64,000 bases of DNA from Microcoleus vaginatus WJT46-NPBG5 (GCA_019359355.1 JAHHHM010000006.1:1-64000); one strand, 5' to 3'; positions 1 to 7,838 are shown, counted from the stretch's first letter. Translations and numbers: made by a program. The notes: generated by a model from the letters alone, not told the origin.

Positions 1-114
1 CACCGCAGTCCCGTCAACTGCTTGGTCAATATCGTTTGTGGATTGATTGCCTATTGCCACCAACCTAAAAAGCCCTCCATTGCTCTTGAGCACAATTTGC
101 TTCCCTCTGCTTAA
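1..114 (+). CDS. C-terminal end of a transposase, probably IS982 family (cut by window edge)
   Basis: Frame 1 is open from the window edge to a TAA at 112-114 and encodes 37 residues. They include HRSPVN, then a hydrophobic stretch and [12 protein letters not shown]. From memory this resembles the C-terminus of cyanobacterial IS982-type transposases, where RSPVN and PKKPS recur. The catalytic region lies outside the window, so neither integrity nor family can be confirmed. The stop is followed by palindromic sequence (CTTAACC/GGTTAAG around CTCACGTGAG, about 110-136) that could be part of the element's end. Confidence 0.55.
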   Translation, partial: HRSPVNCLVNIVCGLIAYCHQPKKPSIALEHNLLPSA

Positions 115-202
115 CCCGAACTCACGTGAGGTTAAGTTACCACCTTGAGGGGTATGACCCCTCATTGATTTACAAAGTGTGACATTTCGCTATAGAGCGA
201 AA
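110..202. other. Cluster of short palindromes next to the transposase end
   Basis: Three inverted repeats lie in the gap between the transposase fragment and the fusion gene. They are CTTAACC/GGTTAAG at about 110-136, an 8-bp stem with a 3-base loop at 146-164 (TGAGGGGT, ATG, ACCCCTCA) and a 7-bp stem at 185-202 (TTTCGCT/AGCGAAA). None has a T-run placed like a standard terminator for the minus-strand gene that ends at 259. They may belong to the insertion-sequence end or act as weak terminators. Confidence 0.4.
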
Positions 203-258
203 CAAAAAAAATAGATTCATAGGGGTGTTTTTCTAGTCTGCAGACCGAAAAAGTGAAT

Positions 259-3168
259 TTAAAGCAGTTCCACAAGCCCCGTCGATCCATCAATTCGCAC
301 TGGCTGCCCGTCGTGTAACAGATTGGTTGCATTGTGAATATCCATCACCGCAGGAATGCCATATTCACGGGCAACAATCGCACCGTGAGAAAGACGCCCT
401 CCCACTTCAGCAATCAAACCACCGGCACGGGCTAAAACAGGTGCCCAACCAGAATCGGTGTAAGGCACCACTAAAATTGTCTGCCGGTTAATCTCTGGAA
501 TTGCCTGCAACCCGCGCAAAACCTTGACTCTGCCCTCGATTTGCCCTGGACTGGCACCAATGCCTTGTAGCTTAGATTTAGGCTTTTGCGCGGTAAATTG
601 TGGCTGGAGGCGGGGCGCATTGCCATAAACCACTCGCGCCACAGTTAATTGCCGGTGTTGTTCAAGTTGCGATCGCCGGTGGCTAATTAACTGAGATAGC
701 CGGTTAATGATTTGCGGATTGCCGGCAACGATTTGCCGCACCTCATCAAACTCCAAAAAGAAAATATCCCCAGCCTCAGAAAGTAACCCAGACTGCAACC
801 ACAGCGCCTCCAACGCCACAAAACTCCATCGCAACTGTGCCAAGAGTTGACTATAAACTTCCGTTACCTGTCCCTTCAAATTCACTCGACGCTGTAGCGA
901 GTTTTGAGATTTGAGCTTTGAGTTTTGAGTTTTTTGGGGGGAAGGCTGAGTTAAGTATTGGGTAAAAAGTTCACGCACCGGCACCGGATTTTCTTGCCAT
1001 CGTGGAACTGCAATATCCGTCGCCACCTCACTCAAATAACCGTAACGGTTGAGTAACTGGTCAAACTCTGCCAAAATTGTCTGACCTTCAGCAATTTCTG
1101 CCAGCTTTGCAAAAAAGTCTGGACTTTGAGGATTTAATTCCTCAAGATTGGGCAGTTGCCGACGCGTCTTATCGGCTAATTCTTGAAGTGCTCGCAACGC
1201 CGCAACTTCTGGCAGTTGGCTATTATCTAAATCTGTCTCATTCACCTTAAATAAAGCTTGCCGCACCGCTAAACTCAGGGGTGCCAGAATGCTGTAATAG
1301 GTTGCTCGCTTCAGCGCCTCTAAAATTGAGTCTATCTGCTGTAATAAGGCTGAGGGGGAGAGGGCGAGAGAGGGGGACGGGGAGAGGGGGAGATTGGCTA
1401 AAGTTGGGGCAAAGTAGCGATTGCTATCCTGCTGAAAATCTTTTTCCAAACGCCACTCACGACCCAGCAAACGCATTAAACCGGGCAGTTGCTTCAAAGT
1501 TGAGGTGATCGGCGGTTTGCTGAATTTAGCGCCCCGCGTCAAAAATTCTAAACTTTCCGGCGGAAGACCCATGCGAAGGAAAATTTCGCCGAGTAGGGAG
1601 GCGTTGAAATAGGCGTGGGAGTAGTGGAGTGTGGCGGTTTCGTTGAAATCCAAACCGGCAGCACCGGCACCTAAAACAACGGTAAAAATTTCTCCCCAGA
1701 CGCCGCAGGTGAGAGGGCGATTAATCGACCAAGTTAGGGGGCGAATCAGTCCTGGGATGACTTCAGCAGCTATTTTGCGCGTCCAAATCGGGAGTAAGGT
1801 GGTAACGGGACGGGACTGTAATAGCCACAGGGTTTGACCATCGTAAGTCCACTCGATATCTTGCGGGATGCTGTGAAATTTGGCTTCTAGATGCCGCGCT
1901 AAGAAGGCAACTTGCCGAATCAGTTGCGGCGGCAGATCGCCGGCTTCCCCTTCGATTTCTAAATCCAAGCCGGCAGGCATTACCCAGTCAGGGGCGTTAC
2001 TTACTTCTGCATCTGGGACAAAAACGCGATATTGTTCTGGGGTAACTTGCCCGGAAACAACCCGCGAAGCGTTTCCCGGTAAAGCTTCAATCACGACTGC
2101 ATCGCCTTGCCGATCAATGGGATCGCGGCTGAAGGCAACGCCGGAGAAAACGCCTTGAATTTGCTGCTGAACGAGTACCGCCATCGAGGCTTCCGGGAGG
2201 TTGCGATCTTGGCGGTAGGTTTGCGCTGCCGGCCGGTTATAGGATTCCTGACATTGAGCGATTGCATCGTACAATTGCTCTCGGCTTCTAACGTTCAAAA
2301 TGCTTTGATATTGACCGGCAGCAGAGGCTTGTTCCGAGTCTTCTCCAACGGCGGAGGAACGCACCACAAGCGGCTGGTTATGGGAGGGTTGCAGGAAGTC
2401 TACCAAGATTTGAGGGTCATCGCCTGCCGGCAGCACCCAACCCATCGGCACAGGATAACCCCAGCGCTTTAATTGGGAGAGGGTTGCGGCTTTTTGACCG
2501 ACTTTACCAGACTCTAGCTTTTGCTCTAGGGAAACAATTGCCCGATCTCCTCGAAAAAAGCGAAACACTTTTTGAGAATCCTCCTGTGCAGATGCCGGTG
2601 TTAAATCTAAATCATCGGGTATTTTTTCATAGATCCAGCCTAGCAGCCCACTGAGGGTGACTGCTGCCAGGATTCGCGCCCCATTGTAAGGGTGCAGCAG
2701 TGCCAAGGTAAAGGGAAATAGCACCAAAAATGCCAGCCGTCCCAACTTGCGCTCCCGCAGGATTGTAAAGCTAATGCCGCCAATTAAAAATACGAAGCCG
2801 GCAACTCGCGGATCATGAACAACGACACCCCAAACTAAATTCGTGGTGCCGGCACCTTTGGCGATCCAGAACCTGCCGAGAATCAGGGCGATGAGGGAAA
2901 TTAACTCCCACTCTGGGTTTGAGGGAAAGAAATATCTGGCTAGTAAAACCGCTGCAATGCCTTTGCCGGCTTCTGAGAGTACCGCCAGAATGCCGACGAA
3001 ATTGCCCCCGTGATAGAAAGCCGCAGAGACTCCCACATTGCCGGTGCCAATTCTAGCCAATTGCCTGCCGGTGAAGGCGCGGGTAATCCAAGCAATCAGA
3101 GGCAGTCCGCCTAAAAGTGGACAAACGGTAAAAATCAGTAGAGCGCCCCAAACCTGCGTCAGCGTCAT
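259..3168 (-). CDS. PlsY-like membrane domain fused to PEP-synthase-like (PPDK) domains
   Basis: A 969-residue fusion. Residues 1-185 are hydrophobic and resemble the glycerol-3-phosphate acyltransferase PlsY: GTGNVG at 41-46 matches its first motif and SEAGKG at 65-70 its second. The third motif is degenerate (KGAGTTN instead of KGGKG, and no GH before it). From about residue 210 follows a pyruvate/PEP-binding ATP-grasp region (KVGQKAATL, VVRSSAVGEDS, GVAFSRDP). A PEP-utilising swivelling domain ends the protein, with the phospho-carrier histidine in RLSHGAIVAREYGIPAV (H928). This is the equipment of PEP synthase/PPDK-like phosphotransfer, but the C-terminal PEP/pyruvate TIM barrel seems to be missing, so the substrate is unknown. 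Low-complexity segments near residues 592-610 and 742-758 are encoded by tandem repeats. Confidence 0.8.
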   Translation of the reverse strand: MTLTQVWGALLIFTVCPLLGGLPLIAWITRAFTGRQLARIGTGNVGVSAAFYHGGNFVGILAVLSEAGKGIAAVLLARYFFPSNPEWELISLIALILGRFWIAKGAGTTNLVWGVVVHDPRVAGFVFLIGGISFTILRERKLGRLAFLVLFPFTLALLHPYNGARILAAVTLSGLLGWIYEKIPDDLDLTPASAQEDSQKVFRFFRGDRAIVSLEQKLESGKVGQKAATLSQLKRWGYPVPMGWVLPAGDDPQILVDFLQPSHNQPLVVRSSAVGEDSEQASAAGQYQSILNVRSREQLYDAIAQCQESYNRPAAQTYRQDRNLPEASMAVLVQQQIQGVFSGVAFSRDPIDRQGDAVVIEALPGNASRVVSGQVTPEQYRVFVPDAEVSNAPDWVMPAGLDLEIEGEAGDLPPQLIRQVAFLARHLEAKFHSIPQDIEWTYDGQTLWLLQSRPVTTLLPIWTRKIAAEVIPGLIRPLTWSINRPLTCGVWGEIFTVVLGAGAAGLDFNETATLHYSHAYFNASLLGEIFLRMGLPPESLEFLTRGAKFSKPPITSTLKQLPGLMRLLGREWRLEKDFQQDSNRYFAPTLANLPLSPSPSLALSPSALLQQIDSILEALKRATYYSILAPLSLAVRQALFKVNETDLDNSQLPEVAALRALQELADKTRRQLPNLEELNPQSPDFFAKLAEIAEGQTILAEFDQLLNRYGYLSEVATDIAVPRWQENPVPVRELFTQYLTQPSPQKTQNSKLKSQNSLQRRVNLKGQVTEVYSQLLAQLRWSFVALEALWLQSGLLSEAGDIFFLEFDEVRQIVAGNPQIINRLSQLISHRRSQLEQHRQLTVARVVYGNAPRLQPQFTAQKPKSKLQGIGASPGQIEGRVKVLRGLQAIPEINRQTILVVPYTDSGWAPVLARAGGLIAEVGGRLSHGAIVAREYGIPAVMDIHNATNLLHDGQPVRIDGSTGLVELL
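895..942. repeat. Short tandem repeat inside the fusion gene (GAGTTTTGA type)
   Basis: The plus strand reads as degenerate copies of gagttttga / gagatttga / gagctttga. This is the same kind of AT-rich repeat seen between genes elsewhere in the window (around 45110-45160). Here it sits in frame inside the PlsY/PPDK gene and encodes a K/Q/N/S-rich linker (QKTQNSKLKSQNS). Confidence 0.7.
1342..1396. repeat. Purine-rich tandem repeat inside the fusion gene
   Basis: The plus strand is a run of ggggaga / gggcgaga units. It is read on the minus strand as a Pro/Ser/Leu-rich segment (NLPLSPSPSLALSPSA). A related repeat precedes the NACHT gene at about 9140-9180. The reading frame is kept, so the repeat behaves as a tolerated in-frame insertion in a linker. 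Confidence 0.7.
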
Positions 3169-3260
3169 ATTGGATTTTGATAGGTAAATTTTGGATTCCT
3201 TACCAATTTAGAATTTAAAATCACTTTACCCCGTAAAAAATTGATAATTGTAAACTCCGC
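3088..3260. repeat. Long direct repeat, copy A: functional 5' end and leader of the fusion gene
   Basis: About 170 bp covering the first 26 or so codons of the PlsY/PPDK fusion gene and its upstream leader. A diverged copy in the same orientation lies at about 6612-6775. Shared landmarks are the stretch around the start codon (AACCTGCGTCAGCGTCAT) and the leader (TTGGATTTTGATAGGT). By eye the identity is roughly 80 percent. The two copies bracket the pentapeptide-repeat cluster. Confidence 0.8.
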
Positions 3261-3327
3261 AAGGGAGTTTTCAAGATCGGAGCCAACTGAAAAACGCTAT
3301 CCTAGCAAACAATTGTGGAAGATAGCG

Positions 3328-3489
3328 ATGGATATTGATAGCGAAGCGTGACGCAACAGCCTCATAGAATTGCTGGAAAGGTAGGCGGCTGGAGAAAGAG
3401 ATTGTGCCGGCATCAAGCTGCCGGTGATTCGTTTGGTTGACAATATTTTTAGAGTCAATCTTCTTTTCATAAAGGCTTTCGGAGAATAA
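3328..3489 (+). pseudogene. Decayed pentapeptide-family gene (header remnant)
   Basis: In one frame the sequence reads M-D-I-D-S-E-A-stop (ATG at 3328), about 6 codons of unrelated sequence, then ELLER, a TAG at 3382-3384, and AAGERDCAGIKLPVIRLV before a TAA at 3487. This matches the N-terminal header of the neighbouring pentapeptide proteins (EELLRRYAAGERDFxGV), with the conserved Tyr codon changed to a stop. A short insertion (about 3338-3364) appears to split the usual M-D-x-E-E-L start. No pentapeptide repeats follow. It is best read as the relic of another paralogue. Confidence 0.65.
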
Positions 3490-3537
3490 GTCAGTTATCT
3501 TTGAATAGATTGATTAATCTAGGATAGGAGTAAAGTT

Positions 3538-4077
3538 ATGGACGTTGAAGAACTGTATCGACGTTACGCTGCGGGAGAAAGAGATTTTCCGGGAGTTGCT
3601 TTAGATCGAGCTAACTTAAACGTTGCTAAAGTCAGATACCTCGAAGACCTCGAACCCGGTCAGAATGACTTGAGCGGTATCAATCTTAGCGGTGCTAACT
3701 TGAGGAGGGCTAATCTGAGTTTTGTTAATCTCAGCGATGCTAACTTAAGTAGTGCTTCTCTTACGGAAGCAGAGATGAACGGAGCCAACTTTGAAGACGC
3801 AAACCTTGAAGGATCTGACTTAAGTTTTTCTATTTTTATAGGAGCTAACTTCAGACGCGCCAACCTGACAAGAGTTGTGATGCAAGAAACTGTTCTGAAC
3901 GATGCAATTTTTGAAGAAGCGAATCTCACAGATGCCGAACTTGCTCTGACCTTAATAGAGGGAACTAATTTCAGAAGGGCTATTTTTAAAAACACTAACT
4001 TTATTGAGTGCATTTGTTGCGAAACCATCTGGCCGAATGGAAAAGTCATCACCGATCCGAATCCTTGGGGGGAGTAA
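3538..4077 (+). CDS. Pentapeptide-repeat protein 1
   Basis: 179 residues. The protein opens with the header VEELYRRYAAGERDFPGV that all members of this cluster share. Tandem A(D/N)LXX repeats follow from about residue 20 to 155 (for example SGANLRRANLSFVNLSDANL), which form a right-handed quadrilateral beta-helix. It ends in a C-terminal cap with ETIWPNGK, also shared by the paralogues (ETIMPDG). No signal peptide or membrane segment is visible, so it is probably cytoplasmic. A ribosome site (AGGAGT) lies before the ATG. The function of such proteins is usually unknown; some mimic DNA and inhibit gyrase, but nothing here shows that. Confidence 0.85.
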   Translation: MDVEELYRRYAAGERDFPGVALDRANLNVAKVRYLEDLEPGQNDLSGINLSGANLRRANLSFVNLSDANLSSASLTEAEMNGANFEDANLEGSDLSFSIFIGANFRRANLTRVVMQETVLNDAIFEEANLTDAELALTLIEGTNFRRAIFKNTNFIECICCETIWPNGKVITDPNPWGE

Positions 4078-4307
4078 TTTTCGAGGTTTATAAACTAAAT
4101 TATGACAGAGTTGTAGCCAGGATACTATTGATAAAAGCGACGTTTTCCTTCACCCAGTCCGGCTTCAAGAACATGGAGATCGAATCGCAAATTCCTCCAC
4201 GCCTGCACCACAAAACGGTTATGGGTAAGACTTGGCTCGGCTTCTAACATCAAAGCATAATTAGGTTAGGTTATGATTCAGTGAAAAGGAAGTATCGGAG
4301 CGGAACA
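4078..4307. other. Intergenic gap between pentapeptide genes 1 and 2
   Basis: About 230 bases of AT-rich sequence with no convincing gene. A GTG at 4281 is in frame with the next gene but has no ribosome site. Confidence 0.5.
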
Positions 4308-4790
4308 ATGAAACTCACAATGAGGGAATTCTGCGAACGTTATCAAGCCGGTGAACGAGATTTTACGAGAGTCTCAATCCTAGATGCTGATTTCAGGTTT
4401 CAAGGAGTCCCCCGCGATATCATTCTCAAAAAAGCCAACCTCACAGGTGCGCTGCTTGAAGAAATTAGCATTCCAGCCATAGACATGAGCTATGCCAAAT
4501 TTAAGAAAGCTGCGCTTGGTGAAACTGCCTTTTGCGGTACGAACCTAGAAGGAGCTGACTTTCGCGGTGCTCATTTTTGCCAAACCTATTTTGGCAAGTG
4601 CAACCTCCGGCACGCCAATTTTAGTAAAACTGTCTTGGTAGAACTCCTGTTCGTTGAAGTTGACCTCAGCTATGCCAACTTTAGTGGAGCAACACAGTTC
4701 AGTCCTCTTGGATACGAGGGTGTTATCTTTCACGAGACTATCATGCCAGACGGCAGCCTTTATAGTAACAATCCACCTGATAATTTTTGA
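4308..4790 (+). CDS. Pentapeptide-repeat protein 2
   Basis: 160 residues from the ATG at 4308, chosen because GGAG lies 7 bases upstream and because the paralogues begin just before the header. An in-frame GTG at 4281 would add nine residues without a ribosome site. The header is REFCERYQAGERDFTRV. The pentapeptide repeats are more degenerate than in the neighbours (ANLTGALLEEI, TNLEGADFRGAHF), and the C-terminal cap HETIMPDGSLY is preserved. Same probable cytoplasmic beta-helix fold; function unknown. Confidence 0.8.
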   Translation: MKLTMREFCERYQAGERDFTRVSILDADFRFQGVPRDIILKKANLTGALLEEISIPAIDMSYAKFKKAALGETAFCGTNLEGADFRGAHFCQTYFGKCNLRHANFSKTVLVELLFVEVDLSYANFSGATQFSPLGYEGVIFHETIMPDGSLYSNNPPDNF

Positions 4791-4998
4791 AATTAAAAGG
4801 AGAATAAAATCGTAGATTAACCAATTAAAATTCCCAGCATAAAACTGTTAATTAACTGATGTAGTTGTTGAATGATTATGTTTTAATTATATCTATAATT
4901 AGAGATAAACGCCTGCGGCTCGTGCTAGCTATTTCGCAGATGCTATGAAGAGAGCTTACCGGACTATTAATCAAGTAAAATGATTCGGGAGGAGAGCT

Positions 4999-5457
4999 AT
5001 GAACGCTGAAGAATTGCTCAGAAGGTACGTTGCAGGAGAACGAGATTTTACCGGAGTGAAGATGCCGGGAGTCCGTTTGATGGGTATAAATCTCTCTGGT
5101 ATTATCTTGAGAGAAGCTGATTTGAGTAATGCTTATTTGGACTGGAGCACTCTCGGTTATGCCGATTTGAGAAGAGCCAACTTGAGAGGGGCGCGTCTTG
5201 GTGAAGCCGCTTTGAATGGGGCTAATTTGGAAGGGGCAGACTTAAGTCATGTTATTTGCGGACAAACTTCTCTCAGTGAAGTTAACCTCAGTCACGCCAA
5301 ATTGAGAAAAGCTAAATTGACTGAAACTTCTTTCTTCGATTCCAACCTCAGCTATGCCGATTTTACTGGAGCTTACGATTTTAGTATTCGTAGATGCAAA
5401 GGAGCTATTTTTTGTGAAACTATTATGCCCGATGGAAGTATCAGAAGCGAGGGTTAA
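4999..5457 (+). CDS. Pentapeptide-repeat protein 3
   Basis: 152 residues. It starts at an ATG with a strong ribosome site (GGGAGGAG). The header is AEELLRRYVAGERDFTGVKMPG, the best match to the decayed copy at 3328-3489. Regular A(D/N)L repeats fill residues 30-130 and the shared cap CETIMPDGSIR ends the protein. Each gene of the cluster carries its own ribosome site and lies 130-230 bases from the next, which suggests tandem duplication rather than a tightly coupled operon. Confidence 0.85.
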   Translation: MNAEELLRRYVAGERDFTGVKMPGVRLMGINLSGIILREADLSNAYLDWSTLGYADLRRANLRGARLGEAALNGANLEGADLSHVICGQTSLSEVNLSHAKLRKAKLTETSFFDSNLSYADFTGAYDFSIRRCKGAIFCETIMPDGSIRSEG

Positions 5458-5585
5458 ATAGAGGCTTCTAGAGGGTAAGTTTGTTATCTTTGAATACTAG
5501 GCTTTAAAAAGCAAATTTTTTGCTCAAAAAATAAAATTATTATGAGTTAGCTTTAGCAGGATTGTATTAAAAATTTAGGAGAGGT

Positions 5586-6527
5586 ATGGATAGAGAGGAA
5601 TTATCAAGGCGATATGCTAATGGAGAAAGAGACTTTTCGAGAACTGAAATCACTAATATTGATTTAACTGATATTAACTTAAGTTACACTGATTTTCGAG
5701 CATCTAACTTGATAAATGTCAACTTGCTTAATGCCAATTTGAGTGGGACTAATTTCCAAAATGCTAATTGGGAAGAAAGCAATCTGCGAGGGGTGAATCT
5801 GAGAGGAGCTAACTTAGAAAGTGTTGTGATGAGAGATATTATTTTAGAGAATGCTGATTTAACTAAAATTAATTTAAGCAATGCTGAACTCAATGAAGTT
5901 TACCTTATGGGTGCCAATCTAACAGATGCAAACTTAAGTAATGCTTCTTTGTATATTGTGAGTCTGGCATTTGCTAACTTGAACCAAGCTAGATTCAGCA
6001 ATACTATTTTTGATGAAGTTAGTTTTGAGCCTCCAGATCGACGATATATAGAATTTCGTAATTTACTTGAACAATACGCTGCCGGTGAAAGAAATTTTGC
6101 TGGGGTTAAAGTTTATGGGGGAGCGGTTCGCGGCTGTGCTCTTAGTGGCATCAATTTAAGCAAAGCTGAACTCTCGGCTCTAAATCTAAGTCAGGTCAAT
6201 TTAAGTAATGCTCACTTGCAGGGAGCGATAATGCTTGGTACTAACCTAAGTGGTACGAATCTGAGCGGTGCTAACCTTAGTAATGCCGATCTCAGTGGTG
6301 CGAATCTCAGGGGCGCGAATCTCAGCAATGCTAATTTGAATGGTGCGATTCTGAGCGGTGCTGACTTTGATGGTGCTGACTGCACGGGAGCTAATACGGA
6401 TAACGTCATTCTAGTGGCAACTAACTTGCGGGGGGCCAGACGGTTCGGCTGTGGCATAGGAGCTTTCTATTGCAAAACGACGACTCCTGAAGGGGAATTC
6501 ATAGAGGAACCCGATTGGATAGAGTAA
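5586..6527 (+). CDS. Pentapeptide-repeat protein 4, a double-unit fusion
   Basis: 313 residues, about twice the size of its neighbours, because it holds two complete units. Header one (REELSRRYANGERDF) starts at residue 3. A second header (RNLLEQYAAGERNFAGVKVYG) sits near residue 157, after the first repeat block, and is followed by a very regular second block (NLSGTNLSGANLSNADLSGA). The first unit has lost the ETIMPDG-type cap; only the second ends with a cap-like CKTTTPEGEF. This looks like an in-frame fusion of two adjacent paralogues. AGGAGAGG precedes the ATG. The DNA is clearly AT-richer than the flanking housekeeping genes. Confidence 0.85.
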   Translation: MDREELSRRYANGERDFSRTEITNIDLTDINLSYTDFRASNLINVNLLNANLSGTNFQNANWEESNLRGVNLRGANLESVVMRDIILENADLTKINLSNAELNEVYLMGANLTDANLSNASLYIVSLAFANLNQARFSNTIFDEVSFEPPDRRYIEFRNLLEQYAAGERNFAGVKVYGGAVRGCALSGINLSKAELSALNLSQVNLSNAHLQGAIMLGTNLSGTNLSGANLSNADLSGANLRGANLSNANLNGAILSGADFDGADCTGANTDNVILVATNLRGARRFGCGIGAFYCKTTTPEGEFIEEPDWIE

Positions 6528-6611
6528 AGGTGCGGTATATCTCTAGCAAAAATCTAGTGTCAACTGAAACCGGCGTATACCCTTAGCCCATACTTTACCG
6601 ATTTGCAACCC

Positions 6612-6691
6612 ACGGCAATCAGAGGCAGTCCACCTAAAAGCGGGCAAAGCGTGAAAATAAGTAGCGCTCCCAAAACCTGCGTCAGCGTCAT
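6612..6691 (-). pseudogene. Truncated copy of the 5' end of the PlsY/PPDK fusion gene
   Basis: The minus strand from the ATG at 6689-6691 reads MTLTQVLGALLIFTLCPLLG and continues GLPLIA. That is the first 26 residues of the fusion protein encoded at 259-3168 with two substitutions, after which the similarity stops abruptly. No long reading frame continues, so this is a gene stub, not a second enzyme. Confidence 0.8.
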
Positions 6692-6775
6692 ATTGGATTT
6701 TGATAGGTGAATTTTGGATGCAATACTAATTTAGGATTTAAAATCACTTTGCCTGGTAAACAACTAATAATTTTT
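6612..6775. repeat. Long direct repeat, copy B
   Basis: Diverged second copy of the 3088-3260 sequence in the same orientation, including the leader upstream of the start codon (TTGGATTTTGATAGGT, then a TTTAAAATCACTTT match). It lies between the last pentapeptide gene and the end of cheR. Before the duplication, cheR and the fusion gene were therefore probably direct neighbours. Confidence 0.8.
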
Positions 6776-6796
6776 ACGGCTGCCCTTCAAGATGCT

Positions 6797-7618
6797 TCAC
6801 CGGCGCAAACGGTAACACAGCGCTTTGTCGAAATACACCGGCTCAAACGACTTATCAAGCGTGATCGTTGTCTCACTGGCACCTAGGAACAGATAGCCAT
6901 CAGGACTAAGTACCTGCCGCAGTTTTGCCAAGATGGCTTTTTTTGTTGCAACGTCAAAATAAATTAAAACGTTACGCATAAAGATGATATCCATCAGGGG
7001 TAAGGTAGGCCAACCGGCAGCGAGGTTGATTTGGCGAAATTCAACCATCTGGCGGATCTGTTGTTTGAGTTGCCACTCATTATCCTGCTGCTGAAAATAT
7101 CTCAGTTGTTGTGCCGGTGTGAGTCCGCGATGGATTTCTAGTTGAGTGTAGCGGCCTTCGCGAGCGCGGGTTAAGATTTCCCCAGAAATATCACTGGCAA
7201 TGAACTGCACATTCCAGCCGGCAAAAATTGGAAAATACTGATGCAGCAGCATCGCTATACTATAAGGCTCTTGGCCGGTGGAGCAGGCGGCACTCCAAAT
7301 ATTGAGGCTTCGCTCGCTCAAATGCTGCTTCAAAAACTGGGGCAGTAAGACTTTTTTCAGAGCTTCAAAGGGATAAATATCGCGAAAAAATGAGGTTTCA
7401 TTTAACAGCATCGCCTCAACTACTTGGATATGAAGTTCGTTGTGCGGCTGAATTCTTAGCAACGCCACAAAATCTTCAATTGAATTGAAACCGGCTTGCT
7501 GAGCAATTGGGGCTAACTGTCTCTCAACGCGGATCGCCTTATCCGCCTCTAGCGAAATTGCAGTTTGATCGCGAAGCAACTGGCAAATATAATTAAAATC
7601 AGCGCGGCTAATGGACAT
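6797..7618 (-). CDS. cheR: CheR-type chemoreceptor glutamate methyltransferase
   Basis: 273 residues, the usual length for the family. CheR methylates glutamates of methyl-accepting chemotaxis proteins with S-adenosylmethionine. An N-terminal helical domain (residues 1-75) is followed by the Rossmann methyltransferase domain with the SAM motif WSAACSTGQEPYS near 109-121, ASDIS near 141 and MRNVLIYFD near 214. No other chemotaxis genes lie nearby. In cyanobacteria such orphan cheR genes often serve pili-based phototaxis pathways (inference). Confidence 0.92.
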   Translation of the reverse strand: MSISRADFNYICQLLRDQTAISLEADKAIRVERQLAPIAQQAGFNSIEDFVALLRIQPHNELHIQVVEAMLLNETSFFRDIYPFEALKKVLLPQFLKQHLSERSLNIWSAACSTGQEPYSIAMLLHQYFPIFAGWNVQFIASDISGEILTRAREGRYTQLEIHRGLTPAQQLRYFQQQDNEWQLKQQIRQMVEFRQINLAAGWPTLPLMDIIFMRNVLIYFDVATKKAILAKLRQVLSPDGYLFLGASETTITLDKSFEPVYFDKALCYRLRR

Positions 7619-7838
7619 TTTACAATATTTTGGGCTTTCTATTCTGTGATGGATGAGAAAAATTTAAACCTAAACTTCTTAAGCTATTAGCTATTTTTTT
7701 AGCTAATTAATGGCAAACTTATGAGTAATAAGCGTTAAATTTATATTTAATTGAAACAGGCTTTTGAATTTTTTTGCACGCCCAATAATTGAGACGCCAA
7801 TACTAACTCCGCCAACACTGCCCTGCAATTAAATGCAA
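7619..7838. other. Intergenic gap with a short hairpin
   Basis: AT-rich spacer between two minus-strand genes. It holds a small inverted repeat (TTAGCT/AGCTAA around a T-run, about 7683-7706) that could form a weak hairpin. No gene is seen. Confidence 0.4.

Noticed and set aside
185-202. Hairpin as terminator of the fusion gene
   Set aside because: The T-run on the minus strand lies before, not after, the hairpin; not a standard terminator.
6212-6457. Long antisense frames inside the pentapeptide genes
   Set aside because: They arise from the regular codon pattern of the A(D/N)L repeats read backwards (repeating LAPLRFAP); not genes.
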